Assembly: GCF_014395975.1 (NCBI RefSeq)
Contig: NZ_CP060714.1
Location: 868,001-932,000, forward strand
DNA length: 64,000 nucleotides
DNA from: Diaphorobacter ruginosibacter
GTDB taxonomy: Bacteria > Pseudomonadota > Gammaproteobacteria > Burkholderiales > Burkholderiaceae_C
Direction of reading: 5' to 3'
The position numbers and the translations under genes were made by a program. Below are positions 45,468 to 53,638 of the stretch, piece by piece. The notes beneath the pieces were generated by a model, which made no database searches, had not been told where the DNA came from, and worked only from the letters and a program-made list of their open reading frames with translations. The stretch's first letter is position 1, and each line of letters begins with the position of its first letter.

Positions 45468-47129
45468 TCAGACGCGGTTGAAGTCGAATCCCGCCTTCTG
45501 GCCGGAGCCATAGAGCTTGAGCGCGCCTTTTTCGCCCACTGCGTTGGGGCGAATGAAGATCCAGTTCTGCCATGCCGAGAGGCGTCCGAAGATGCGCGTG
45601 AGCATGTTCTCCCGACCGTTGAAGCGCAGGTTCGCCTCGAGGCCCGTGAGCGCATCGGAGGACATGGCGGCGCGTTCCTCGATGGCGATGCGGACTTCGT
45701 CATCCCAGTCGATGTCGTCCAGCGCGGCGGTCACCAACCCGATCCTCGCGGCCTCGTCTCCGGACAGGGATTGGCCGACGGCGGCGCGCACGGCCTCAAG
45801 CGGGCCGGGTTCATCGTGGAAGCGGCGCTGCAGGCGGCTCTGTCCGTTCACGAGCGGCAGAAGGCCGAAGTTGAATTCGTCCAGCTGCAACCGGGGTTCG
45901 CGTTCGGGCTCGTCGGGCAGCACCAGCATGTAGCAGCGGTCTGCGGCCAAGGCGAATTCCGCGAACATGCCGGCAAAGCACGAGCCCGGCTCGACGAGTG
46001 CGAACAGCGAGCGCGAGGACACGTCGATGCGCGCGAACGTGCGGCGCAGCAGGCCGAGGGTCTCGTGCACCAGCCAATGCTCCCTGTGCGCGAGCATGGC
46101 GGCGTCCGCCGCGAGCACCTGGGCCGCATCGCCCTCGGTCTTGAAGATCCAGGTGCCGATGTCGAGCTCGTTGGTGCGCAGGTGCAGGATGGCATCGTCG
46201 AGTTCGCGGCCCATGGCGAGCGGCCACCATGCGGCGCCGGCCTTCTCGATGGCGTCGATGCCGGCGGGCTGCTCGCCCTGCGGTGCCTTCACCGTGAAGG
46301 TGGCCGTGCGCCGGCTGCGGTCGATCTCGATGTGCACGTGGGTGTAGCGCAGGCTGTCGGCGGATTCCTCGCGTTCGATGCGGGTGAGGCGGATGCCCTG
46401 CGCCTGGGCGGGCCGCCGGCTCCCCTCGGCCAGCCGGTTCGCGCGTTCGGCCACGACGTCGGCAAACTGTGCGGGTTTGGCGATGGCATCGACCAGGCGC
46501 CAGTCCACGGCCCGCTGGCCACGCACGCCTTCCACGCTGGTGCAGAAGATGTCCGCGAGGTCGCTGCGCACATGGCGCTTGTCGGTCACGCGCGTGAGGC
46601 CGCCGGTGCCGGGAAGCACGCCGAGCAGCGGCACCTCCGGCAGCGAGACGGAAGAGGAACGGTCGTCGATCAGCACGATATCGTCGCACGCCAGCGCGAG
46701 CTCGTAGCCACCGCCTGCGCAGGCGCCGTTCACGGCCGCCACGAACTTGAGTCCGCTGTGCTGCGAGCTGTCCTCGATTCCGTTGCGCGTCTCGTTGGTG
46801 AACTTGCAGAAATTCACCTTCCATGCATGCGAGGACACACCCAGCATGAAGATGTTCGCGCCCGAGCAGAAGATGCGGTCCTTGCCGCTGGTGACGATCA
46901 CCGTGCGCACCTGGGGGTGCTCGAAGCGGATCCGGTTGAGCGCGTCATGAAGCTCGATGTCCACGCCCAGGTCGTAGCTGTTGAGCTTGAGCTTGTAGCC
47001 GGGACGGATGCCTCCGTCCTCCGCGATGTCGAGTCGCATGCGCGCGATCTGTCCGTCCACGTCGAACGACCAGTGACGGTACTGCGACGGCTCGATGCGG
47101 TAATCGACGATGGGTTGCTGCTGTGTCAT
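45468..47129 (-). CDS. boxC: 2,3-epoxybenzoyl-CoA dihydrolase BoxC
   Basis: A 553-residue enzyme with two crotonase-like halves that opens the epoxide ring by adding two waters, giving 3,4-dehydroadipyl-CoA semialdehyde and formate. The first half shows the oxyanion-hole parts (FCSGANIFMLGVSSHAWKVN and VNGACAGGGYELALACDDIV), with the long insertion typical of BoxC. The start at 47129 is the first gene of the box operon on this strand; the upstream 200 bases hold TGCA sites. Length is standard for BoxC (about 555). Confidence 0.96.
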   Translation of the reverse strand: MTQQQPIVDYRIEPSQYRHWSFDVDGQIARMRLDIAEDGGIRPGYKLKLNSYDLGVDIELHDALNRIRFEHPQVRTVIVTSGKDRIFCSGANIFMLGVSSHAWKVNFCKFTNETRNGIEDSSQHSGLKFVAAVNGACAGGGYELALACDDIVLIDDRSSSVSLPEVPLLGVLPGTGGLTRVTDKRHVRSDLADIFCTSVEGVRGQRAVDWRLVDAIAKPAQFADVVAERANRLAEGSRRPAQAQGIRLTRIEREESADSLRYTHVHIEIDRSRRTATFTVKAPQGEQPAGIDAIEKAGAAWWPLAMGRELDDAILHLRTNELDIGTWIFKTEGDAAQVLAADAAMLAHREHWLVHETLGLLRRTFARIDVSSRSLFALVEPGSCFAGMFAEFALAADRCYMLVLPDEPEREPRLQLDEFNFGLLPLVNGQSRLQRRFHDEPGPLEAVRAAVGQSLSGDEAARIGLVTAALDDIDWDDEVRIAIEERAAMSSDALTGLEANLRFNGRENMLTRIFGRLSAWQNWIFIRPNAVGEKGALKLYGSGQKAGFDFNRV

Positions 47130-47175
47130 GTCGTCCTCTTCGGATGAAAGATAGTGCTTCTATCTCGATGTCATG

Positions 47176-47189
47176 AGCACAATTATGCA
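47176..47189. promoter_or_regulatory. BoxR-type operator upstream of boxC (AGCA-N6-TGCA)
   Basis: AGCA, six bases, TGCA. On the minus strand it reads TGCA-N6-TGCT and overlaps CATAAT, a possible -10 of the boxC promoter. The reverse strand of 53509-53522 upstream of boxR has nearly the same sequence (both contain CATGCAT, one base, ATTGTGC). Confidence 0.5.
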
Positions 47190-47218
47190 TGTTTTGAAAA
47201 TGACTGCACATCGGAACA

Positions 47219-47232
47219 TGCAGTATTTTGCA
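47219..47232. promoter_or_regulatory. BoxR-type operator upstream of boxC (TGCA-N6-TGCA)
   Basis: A perfect TGCA, six bases, TGCA, about 90 bases upstream of the boxC start. I recall this as the BoxR operator pattern in Azoarcus. A further isolated TGCA lies at 47205-47208. Confidence 0.6.
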
Positions 47233-47325
47233 TTTTCAGGGTAAATACTGACTGCAGGAGCCGGTTCTGCCGAGCTGCGGCATCCAGAGATGCCGCAGCC
47301 TCTCATCCATGGAGTGATCCTCCGT

Positions 47326-48708
47326 TCAGGGCGCGATCGCGCGATCGGCCTTCTTGGCTGCACCGCGTAGTTCCGCGGCGCGTGCGGCGGTGATGTCCGC
47401 GCGCTGTCCGCCCATCTGCCCGCGCACATAGTTGGCAAGGTCGGCCACCGCCTGGTCATCGAGCTCGTGGGCGAAACCGGGCATGCCGGGCAGGGTGGTC
47501 GGACCCGCCTGCTCTCCCGTGCGTCGGGGCAGGCCGACCAGAATCGACAGCACGAGGTTGCGGCCGTCTGCCTGGCGCACCGTGCTGTTGCCGTGCAACG
47601 GGGGCATGGTGAGTTGGCGTCCGAGTCCCTCGGATCCGTGGCAACTCGCACACAGCGCCATGTAGTGGCTGCGGCCCGCGGCAAGCGAGGTGGTGTCGAT
47701 GGGGGCAACGGGTTGCGGCGGCGGCGGTGCGTCGCCCAGCAGGAACGTGACCATCGCCCTGGCATCGGCATCGCTCAGGTATTGCGTGCTGTTGGCAATG
47801 ACCGGGTGCATTTCGTCGAACGCGCTGCCGGACGCGGAATAGCCGCGCCGCAGGAACTGCTCCAGGCTCTCGGCGCTCCAGCCGCGCTCGGCCAGTTGCC
47901 CGGCAGTGATGCCGGGTGCGGAAAACAGTCCCAGGGTGCCGCCGGCAAGCCAGTGCGACTTCTCCATGCCGCCGAGCGCGCTGCGCGGCGTATGGCATTC
48001 GGCGCAGTGGCCCATTACGTTGCCCAGGTAGCGGCCACGCTGCCATTCGGCGCTCTGGCCCTGCGAGGCCGTGGGCAGTTCATCCCCGCGCAAGTAGAGC
48101 ATCTTCCAGCCGAGCATGAGCACGCGCAGGTTGAACGGAAAGGGCATCTGCGGCTTCTGGTTGGGTGTGGCAGCCGCGGGCTGGTTCATCAGGTAGCCGT
48201 AGATCAGGTCGGCGTCCTCGCGCTTCATGCGGTGGTAGGACGCGTAGGGCATGGCAGGATAGAGCTGGCGCCCGCCGGGTGCCGTACCGTTGGTGACGGC
48301 CTTGTAGAACTCATCCGCACTCCAGCGGCCGATGCCAAGGTCGGGATCGGGGGTGATGTTGGTGCCGAACACCGTACCGAAGCCGGTCTCGAGCGGCGTG
48401 CCGCCTGCGAAGGCAGGCGCCTTGCCGCTGCTGTGGCAGGCCGCGCAATCACCCATGCGTGCAAGGTACTCGCCCTGCTTGAGCTGCTGCGGTGTTACCT
48501 GGACTTTCTGCGGCTCGCGATCGGGCAGCACGTGCCGGTTCCCCATGATGGCGGCAATCGCGAACAGGACCAGCAGAACGAGGATGAGCACAGCGGCATT
48601 GCGCAGAAGGTGGCGCCTGCGGGGGCGCGTGGCGGACGCACGGGGCTGCTGCGCGTGCGGCTGCGGGGGGCTTTCCAATGGGGCGCTGTGGGGATTCATG
48701 GCGCTCAT
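47326..48708 (-). CDS. Triheme c-type cytochrome subunit of a molybdenum hydroxylase
   Basis: A 460-residue membrane-anchored cytochrome with an N-terminal transmembrane helix (NAAVLILVLLVLFAIAAIMG) and three heme sites: CAACH, CAECH and CASCH, each in its own cytochrome c domain. It takes electrons from the periplasmic hydroxylase made by the two upstream genes and passes them to the respiratory chain. The start at 48708 overlaps the stop of the 2Fe-2S gene as ATGA; the ATG at 48699 has a better-spaced AAAGG site. The same three-subunit layout is known from nicotinate and aldehyde dehydrogenases. Confidence 0.9.
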   Translation of the reverse strand: MSAMNPHSAPLESPPQPHAQQPRASATRPRRRHLLRNAAVLILVLLVLFAIAAIMGNRHVLPDREPQKVQVTPQQLKQGEYLARMGDCAACHSSGKAPAFAGGTPLETGFGTVFGTNITPDPDLGIGRWSADEFYKAVTNGTAPGGRQLYPAMPYASYHRMKREDADLIYGYLMNQPAAATPNQKPQMPFPFNLRVLMLGWKMLYLRGDELPTASQGQSAEWQRGRYLGNVMGHCAECHTPRSALGGMEKSHWLAGGTLGLFSAPGITAGQLAERGWSAESLEQFLRRGYSASGSAFDEMHPVIANSTQYLSDADARAMVTFLLGDAPPPPQPVAPIDTTSLAAGRSHYMALCASCHGSEGLGRQLTMPPLHGNSTVRQADGRNLVLSILVGLPRRTGEQAGPTTLPGMPGFAHELDDQAVADLANYVRGQMGGQRADITAARAAELRGAAKKADRAIAP

Positions 48709-49286
48709 CCTTTCGTGGTGTAGCCGGGCGTGTTCAGGATCACGTCCTTCACGGCGGAGAAATAGCGCACATAGCCCGTGCAACGACACAGATGCGTGCC
48801 GAGCGACTCGGAGATCGTCTTCTCGACATCAGACTTCGCGATCGGCGCCTTGGCAAGGCGTTCGAGCAAGGCGGTCGCGCCGATCACGAAGCCGGGTGTG
48901 CAATAGCCGCACTGGAAGCTGAAGTGCTCAAGGTACTTCTGCTGCACGGGGGCCAACGCAATCACCTTGCGCTGCTGCGCAGCACCGCTGGTGTCGGCGG
49001 CGGCCTGCGCCGCATCCGCAATGCCCTCGATGGTGCGCACCCGTTTGCCCGCGAAATAGTGCGCGCCGGTGATGCAGGTGCGCATTTCCTTGCTGCCGCC
49101 CGCTTCGTCGTCAACCAGTACGACACAGGCGCGGCACTCGCCGATGCCGCAGCCCAGGCGCGAACCGGTGAGGTTTTGGTACTCGTGGAGGAAGGCAATC
49201 ATGGGCAGGCCTTCGGGCACATCGACCGGGCCGACCGCCTGGCCGTTGATCGTCAGTTGAAGAGGCTTGGTGGTGAGTGGGCTCAT
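48705..49286 (-). CDS. 2Fe-2S subunit of a molybdenum hydroxylase
   Basis: A 193-residue subunit of the xanthine-oxidase family with two 2Fe-2S clusters: a plant-ferredoxin type (GCGIGECRACVVLVDDEAGG, then RTCITG) and an all-helical type (QCGYCTPGFVIGA, then THLCRCTGYVRYF). There is no signal peptide; it is probably carried to the periplasm with the Tat-exported large subunit. The start at 49286 overlaps the large-subunit stop as ATGA, and its own stop overlaps the cytochrome start the same way. Confidence 0.93.
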   Translation of the reverse strand: MSPLTTKPLQLTINGQAVGPVDVPEGLPMIAFLHEYQNLTGSRLGCGIGECRACVVLVDDEAGGSKEMRTCITGAHYFAGKRVRTIEGIADAAQAAADTSGAAQQRKVIALAPVQQKYLEHFSFQCGYCTPGFVIGATALLERLAKAPIAKSDVEKTISESLGTHLCRCTGYVRYFSAVKDVILNTPGYTTKG

Positions 49287-52261
49287 GATGCAAGCGCCTC
49301 CTTGATCTTGGCTGGTGTCACGGGCAGGTCGTAGAAGCGCTTGCCGATGGCCTCGTGAATGCCGGTGACGATGGCGGCGACGATCGGAATCATCACCACT
49401 TCGGCGATGCCCTTGGGTGGATCGGTCTCCGAGAGCGGGGCCAGCAGTTCCGAGGTCTGCTTCCACACAGCCACCTCGTGGGCGCGCGGCAGGTGGTAAC
49501 GGTGGAGGTTCCAGTCACCGTCGCCCGGGCCGCCTTCGTACAGCGGCATGGTTTCGTAGAGTGCGTGCCCTATGCCCATCGCGATGCCGCCCTCGAGCTG
49601 GCTTTTCACGAGCTCGGACACGATGGGCTTGCCACACTCCATGATGTGGTGGTGGTTCAGCACGAGCACGTCGCCCGTATCGGTGTCCACCGCGATTTCG
49701 GCGAGGGCGCCGTTGGCGCTGTAGTAGGTGACGCCCGCGTTGCCGCGCTGCGTGGGGGGATAGAAAAGATTCCGGCGAGCCAGCATCTGGTACTCGCCCG
49801 CAGTGGCCGCGCCGAGAAGCGCATCCTCGACGGGCGTTGCGGCGGCAGCGGCGGGCTGCGGTTGCTCGGGCGGTGCGGCACCAGCCACCTGGTCGGGCCT
49901 GCCATGGCGTATCGACAGCCCGTCGAGCGGCCTGCGCTCCGTTTTGCCGGCAATCTCGAAGTCCGCCTCCGCCCACTGCCAGCGATTGAAGGCATGGCCG
50001 ACGGCTCCGGTCACAAGCTTCAGCTCGTAGGCCTTGCGTGCCAGCGCCTGCAGCGACAGGGGCTCCATGCCGTTGGCCGTGAGCATCCCGTTCACCCAGC
50101 GTGCATCCTCGCGGCGCACGGCATAGGGGGCGAACTGTCCGCCGCCCAGGCCCTTGCTCCAGATCGCCACGGCGGCGGGCCACAGGCCGTTCTCGAACAC
50201 CACTCGCGCGGTCTCAGCGGTGGTGTGGCTGAAGAAGTAGGCCGAGTTGCTGGCGCTGCTGGGTGAGCAGAATGCGGGAGTCCATCGCGGGTTGGTCATC
50301 AGCCGGTCCTGGTCGGCCTGCGGCATCGTGAAATTGTCCCCTTCGGCCTTGAGCGGCAGCTCGGGCCAGTCGATGCGTGAGGTGTGCAACTCGTCGGCCG
50401 GCTTGCCGAACCACTGCACGCACAGCTGCGCCTGCGAGGTGCCCATGCCGGTGCCGATCTCGGTGCCCGAGATGTAGAGGATCACCCGGCCCTCGGGCGT
50501 GAACTCCACGCGCGAGAAGTTGGCTTCGCCACCGGTACCGAAATCCTTCTGCACGCATGCGAATCCCACGCCGTATTTCTGGCCCGGATGTGCGGCTTCA
50601 TAGCTGGCCTTGCGCTTGGCGCGCTCGGTCCAGATCGGATGCTGGCGCGCCCGCTCCAGCACCTCGCGCGTGCGGATCGCGCCGGCGGCAATCGCCCCTT
50701 GCGTATTCTTGCCGCCCGAGGGCAGGAGATTGCGCAACCGCAGCTCGATGGGGTCGAGTTTCAGTTCGCCTGCGATCTCGTCCATCATCAGCTCGGTGGC
50801 CACCATGCTCTGCAAAGTACCGTAGCCGCGCGCCGAGCCGGCATCGAGTGCACGCGAGGACAGCGCGGTCGAGGTGAGGTCGTTCTTGGGGAAATAGTAG
50901 ATCGACTGCGCTGCCGTCGCTCCCACAAGCGCTACCGAGGCCGAGAAGTTGGCGCGCCCGCCGCCGTTGCACGTCATGTTGCCGACTACGGACTGCAGCA
51001 GGCCGTTCTGGCGGTTGATCGCGAAGGTGTAGTCGATCTCGAACGCGTGGCGCTTCAGCGAGGTCTGGAACTGCTCGAAGCGGTTGTTGGCGATGCGCAC
51101 AGGCTTGCCGTCGGCGTACAGCGCGATCATTGCGCCGATGAAGGGCATGGGTGCATGGTCCTTGGAGCCGTAGCCGACCGTATAGCAAGGATGCACGAAC
51201 AGGTTCCTGAGCGGAAAGCGGCTTGCCTTGACCATGGCCGCAGCGCTCTCGGCCACCTCTTGCGGCGACTGCGTGGCGATCACCATGTGAAGGCTTTGGG
51301 ATGCCGGGTCATACCAGCAGTTGGCATTGTCGGGCTCGAGCGCCGCGGTGTCGATCGATTGCGTGGCGTAGTGGCGCTTCATCACAAGCCAATCAGCCGG
51401 AGGCGTCGCGAGCTCGTTGGCGATCTGTTCGGCTGCACGCAGGCCATTTGCCGTGACCAGGTCGGCCTCGGCGATCTTCGGCCATACGATGGGCTTGCGT
51501 TCCTTGGGAAATAGCGTGTTGTCCTTGAGGCTTGAGTACACGTCATCGTCGAAGGGCGTCGCTCCGCCCATGCGCACGTAGCGGAACACGCCCCAGGGTT
51601 CGCGGTCCAAGGGGCCTGTCACCTTGCCGTAGCGCACCACATCCGGCGTGGCCTGCAGGCGTTCCTTCGCGAAGTGAAAGCGCGCGAAGTCGTGGTAGAT
51701 GAGGAACGCCACGGCATGGCCGAGGTAGGCAGGCGTCTTGCCCTTGGGCAGCAGCACGTCCTCGCCATAGAAGGCGGGAAAGGCCACTCCGTCCCTCACA
51801 AGATCCTCGGCGGTGACGAGCCGGTCAGGCTTGAGGTCCTCGCCCAGCGCGGAGAGATCGATGTCCTCGAACAGCCGGTCCGCGAGCGTTGCGCGCACGA
51901 TGAACGCATGCGACTGGGTCTGCGGCCAGTGCGGCATGTCACGCGCCCGGATGTCGCGCGCAAAGATCTTTCTGCCGGTGACCTTGGCGTGACCATCCAG
52001 TCGGAACAGGGGGGCTTGGGTACCCACGGCGCGATCGACGGGCGTGAGCAGTTTCTGCTCGAACAGCGTCGCATAGGCCCGGCTGGCCAGCGGCGCCACG
52101 AAGACACTGACGCCTGCGATGGTCAGGCCCTGCAGAAATCCCCTGCGCGAGAGGATGGCGGAGTCCGGCGGGGCGGGTGTGGCGTCTTCCGGTGGCGCGG
52201 CGGGAGCGGCACATGGAGAAGACGCTTGCAAAGACGTTTGCAACGGGCGTTGGACGCGCAT
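49283..52261 (-). CDS. Molybdopterin-binding subunit, xanthine dehydrogenase family, Tat-exported
   Basis: A 992-residue catalytic subunit of a periplasmic molybdenum hydroxylase. A twin-arginine signal is present (LSRRGFLQGLTIAG) and both molybdopterin domains follow, with marks such as RLDGHAKVTGRKIFARDIRA, GNMTCNGGGRANFSAS, GSARGYGTLQSMVATELMMD and ISGTEIGTGMGTSQAQLCVQ. The C-terminal catalytic Glu region lies in DTDPPKGIAEVVMIP or nearby (SETDPPKGIAEVVM). Family members oxidise aldehydes, nicotinate, isoquinoline or related rings. Its place between box genes suggests an aromatic aldehyde or N-heterocycle feeding a carboxylate into the pathway; the substrate is not determined. Confidence 0.9.
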   Translation of the reverse strand: MRVQRPLQTSLQASSPCAAPAAPPEDATPAPPDSAILSRRGFLQGLTIAGVSVFVAPLASRAYATLFEQKLLTPVDRAVGTQAPLFRLDGHAKVTGRKIFARDIRARDMPHWPQTQSHAFIVRATLADRLFEDIDLSALGEDLKPDRLVTAEDLVRDGVAFPAFYGEDVLLPKGKTPAYLGHAVAFLIYHDFARFHFAKERLQATPDVVRYGKVTGPLDREPWGVFRYVRMGGATPFDDDVYSSLKDNTLFPKERKPIVWPKIAEADLVTANGLRAAEQIANELATPPADWLVMKRHYATQSIDTAALEPDNANCWYDPASQSLHMVIATQSPQEVAESAAAMVKASRFPLRNLFVHPCYTVGYGSKDHAPMPFIGAMIALYADGKPVRIANNRFEQFQTSLKRHAFEIDYTFAINRQNGLLQSVVGNMTCNGGGRANFSASVALVGATAAQSIYYFPKNDLTSTALSSRALDAGSARGYGTLQSMVATELMMDEIAGELKLDPIELRLRNLLPSGGKNTQGAIAAGAIRTREVLERARQHPIWTERAKRKASYEAAHPGQKYGVGFACVQKDFGTGGEANFSRVEFTPEGRVILYISGTEIGTGMGTSQAQLCVQWFGKPADELHTSRIDWPELPLKAEGDNFTMPQADQDRLMTNPRWTPAFCSPSSASNSAYFFSHTTAETARVVFENGLWPAAVAIWSKGLGGGQFAPYAVRREDARWVNGMLTANGMEPLSLQALARKAYELKLVTGAVGHAFNRWQWAEADFEIAGKTERRPLDGLSIRHGRPDQVAGAAPPEQPQPAAAAATPVEDALLGAATAGEYQMLARRNLFYPPTQRGNAGVTYYSANGALAEIAVDTDTGDVLVLNHHHIMECGKPIVSELVKSQLEGGIAMGIGHALYETMPLYEGGPGDGDWNLHRYHLPRAHEVAVWKQTSELLAPLSETDPPKGIAEVVMIPIVAAIVTGIHEAIGKRFYDLPVTPAKIKEALAS

Positions 52262-52426
52262 GGACGCATGCTCCTTGCTGTGGTGGGGAACAGCCCGGGC
52301 ATCACATCGCGGGATCGTGGATGGCGTTCAATGCGCCCGGCAAGGGTTATGAGTCACCACTCTAGGCCGCTGGCGCAGCACCCCTTGTAGGCCAAGCGCG
52401 TCAAATGGTTGTGCATGCAGTTCAGT

Positions 52427-53344
52427 TCAGTGCGCAACCAGCGCCTTCAGCTGGGCCAGGCTCTGCTCCAGTGTTCTGCCGCTGGTGTCGAGCACATGGT
52501 CGGCCTTGGAGTAGAACTCGCGGCGACCGTCCAGGATGCGCCGCAGGTCGTCCATGGCTTCCGGGTTCGCCGCCATGGGCCGCGTATCGCCCTGTGCGAT
52601 CACGCGGCCCATGTGTTCCTCGGGCTGGGCCTGCAGCCACACCGTGGTGCAATGCGACAGCAGTTCGTTGAAGGTGGCCGGATCGGAGACGATGCCGCCC
52701 GGCGTGGCGATCACCACGTCGGTGTGGATCTGCACGGTCTCCTCGAGCGCGCGGCGTTCGTAGCGGCGGTATCCGCTCACGCCATAGAGATCGTAGATCT
52801 CGCGCACGCTGCAGCCGGCCAGCGCCTCGATCTCGTGGTTCAGCTCGACGAAGGTCACGCCCAGCGCATCGGCCAGCATGCGGGCGAGCGTGGACTTGCC
52901 CGCGCCGCGCAGGCCGATCAACGCAATGCGTGAGTGCCGATGCCGGTCGCCGCTGGGAGCCGTGCCCAGGAGCTCGCCGGCGGCCATGCGCACGCGGCGC
53001 AGTTCGTCTTCATTGCGGTGTTCCAGGAGCTCGCGAATCAGCAGCCATTCGGCGCTGGAGGTGGTGACGTCGCCCAGCAGCTCTGCCATGGAGCACTGCA
53101 GTGCCTGCGAGATCTGGTGCAACACCAGGATGGACACGTTACCCGTGCCGTATTCGAGGTTGGCAAGATGCCGCTCCGACACCTCGGCACTCACCGCCAG
53201 GCTGCGGCGCGTGAGCCCGCGTCGCGCCCGCAGCTCGCGCACGCGCTCGCCCAGGGCGTGCAGCAGCTGGTTCCTGCCGGCGGCCTCGGATGAACCGTCC
53301 GGTCCCTCATCACCCGCTGGGTGCTCCGCTTGCATCTGCTCCAT
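52427..53344 (-). CDS. boxR: BoxR, XRE regulator with shikimate-kinase-like domain
   Basis: A 305-residue repressor with an N-terminal helix-turn-helix (LGERVRELRARRGLTRRSLA, then VSERHLANLEYGTGN) and a C-terminal shikimate-kinase-like domain (IALIGLRGAGKSTLARMLAD, VELNHEIEALAG, SGYRRYERRALEE) that binds benzoyl-CoA as inducer in Azoarcus BoxR. Walker A is intact. The start at 53344 has AGGAAG four bases upstream; the frame to 53482 is not needed. It is divergent from boxD and flanked by TGCA half-sites, so it probably represses both its own and the box promoters. Confidence 0.94.
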   Translation of the reverse strand: MEQMQAEHPAGDEGPDGSSEAAGRNQLLHALGERVRELRARRGLTRRSLAVSAEVSERHLANLEYGTGNVSILVLHQISQALQCSMAELLGDVTTSSAEWLLIRELLEHRNEDELRRVRMAAGELLGTAPSGDRHRHSRIALIGLRGAGKSTLARMLADALGVTFVELNHEIEALAGCSVREIYDLYGVSGYRRYERRALEETVQIHTDVVIATPGGIVSDPATFNELLSHCTTVWLQAQPEEHMGRVIAQGDTRPMAANPEAMDDLRRILDGRREFYSKADHVLDTSGRTLEQSLAQLKALVAH

Positions 53345-53457
53345 AAGACTTCCTGATAGAAGGCACGAATCATAAACACTGGCTTGCAACGCGATGCGGC
53401 CGGGGGTGAGAACGCACCCGCCAGGTTCGCTTTGCTTCCAAGGGTTAGTACGAGTTA

Positions 53458-53481
53458 TGCAATATAGTGCTTGACACTGCA
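53458..53481. promoter_or_regulatory. Phased BoxR half-sites overlapping the boxD -35
   Basis: TGCA at 53458, TGCT at 53468 and TGCA at 53478 are each ten bases apart (six-base gaps), exactly one helical turn. The array covers the -35 box TTGACA (53471-53476), so binding would block polymerase. Confidence 0.6.
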
Positions 53482-53499
53482 TTGTATCCTAATTATCTT
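53471..53499 (+). promoter_or_regulatory. boxD: Sigma-70 promoter of boxD
   Basis: TTGACA (perfect -35) and TATCTT are separated by 17 bases. Predicted transcription start is near 53506, with the operator-like site 53509-53522 just downstream and the phased half-sites just upstream. The region lies in the 294-base divergent gap between boxR and boxD. Confidence 0.7.
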
Positions 53500-53508
53500 T
53501 CATGTACA

Positions 53509-53522
53509 CGCACAATAATGCA
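53509..53522. promoter_or_regulatory. BoxR-type operator downstream of the boxD start site (CGCA-N6-TGCA)
   Basis: CGCA, six bases, TGCA, immediately after the predicted boxD transcription start. It matches the element at 47176-47189 in eleven or more bases when read on the opposite strand. Confidence 0.45.
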
Positions 53523-53638
53523 TGTGAAAGATGCCGATGGCGTTTCTGACATGCGCAATGGAGACATCCTATGAATGCATCGAATGGATCGCAGGCGGGG
53601 CCAGCCCTCTGGCGGATCATGGACGGCGGGTGGGCATC

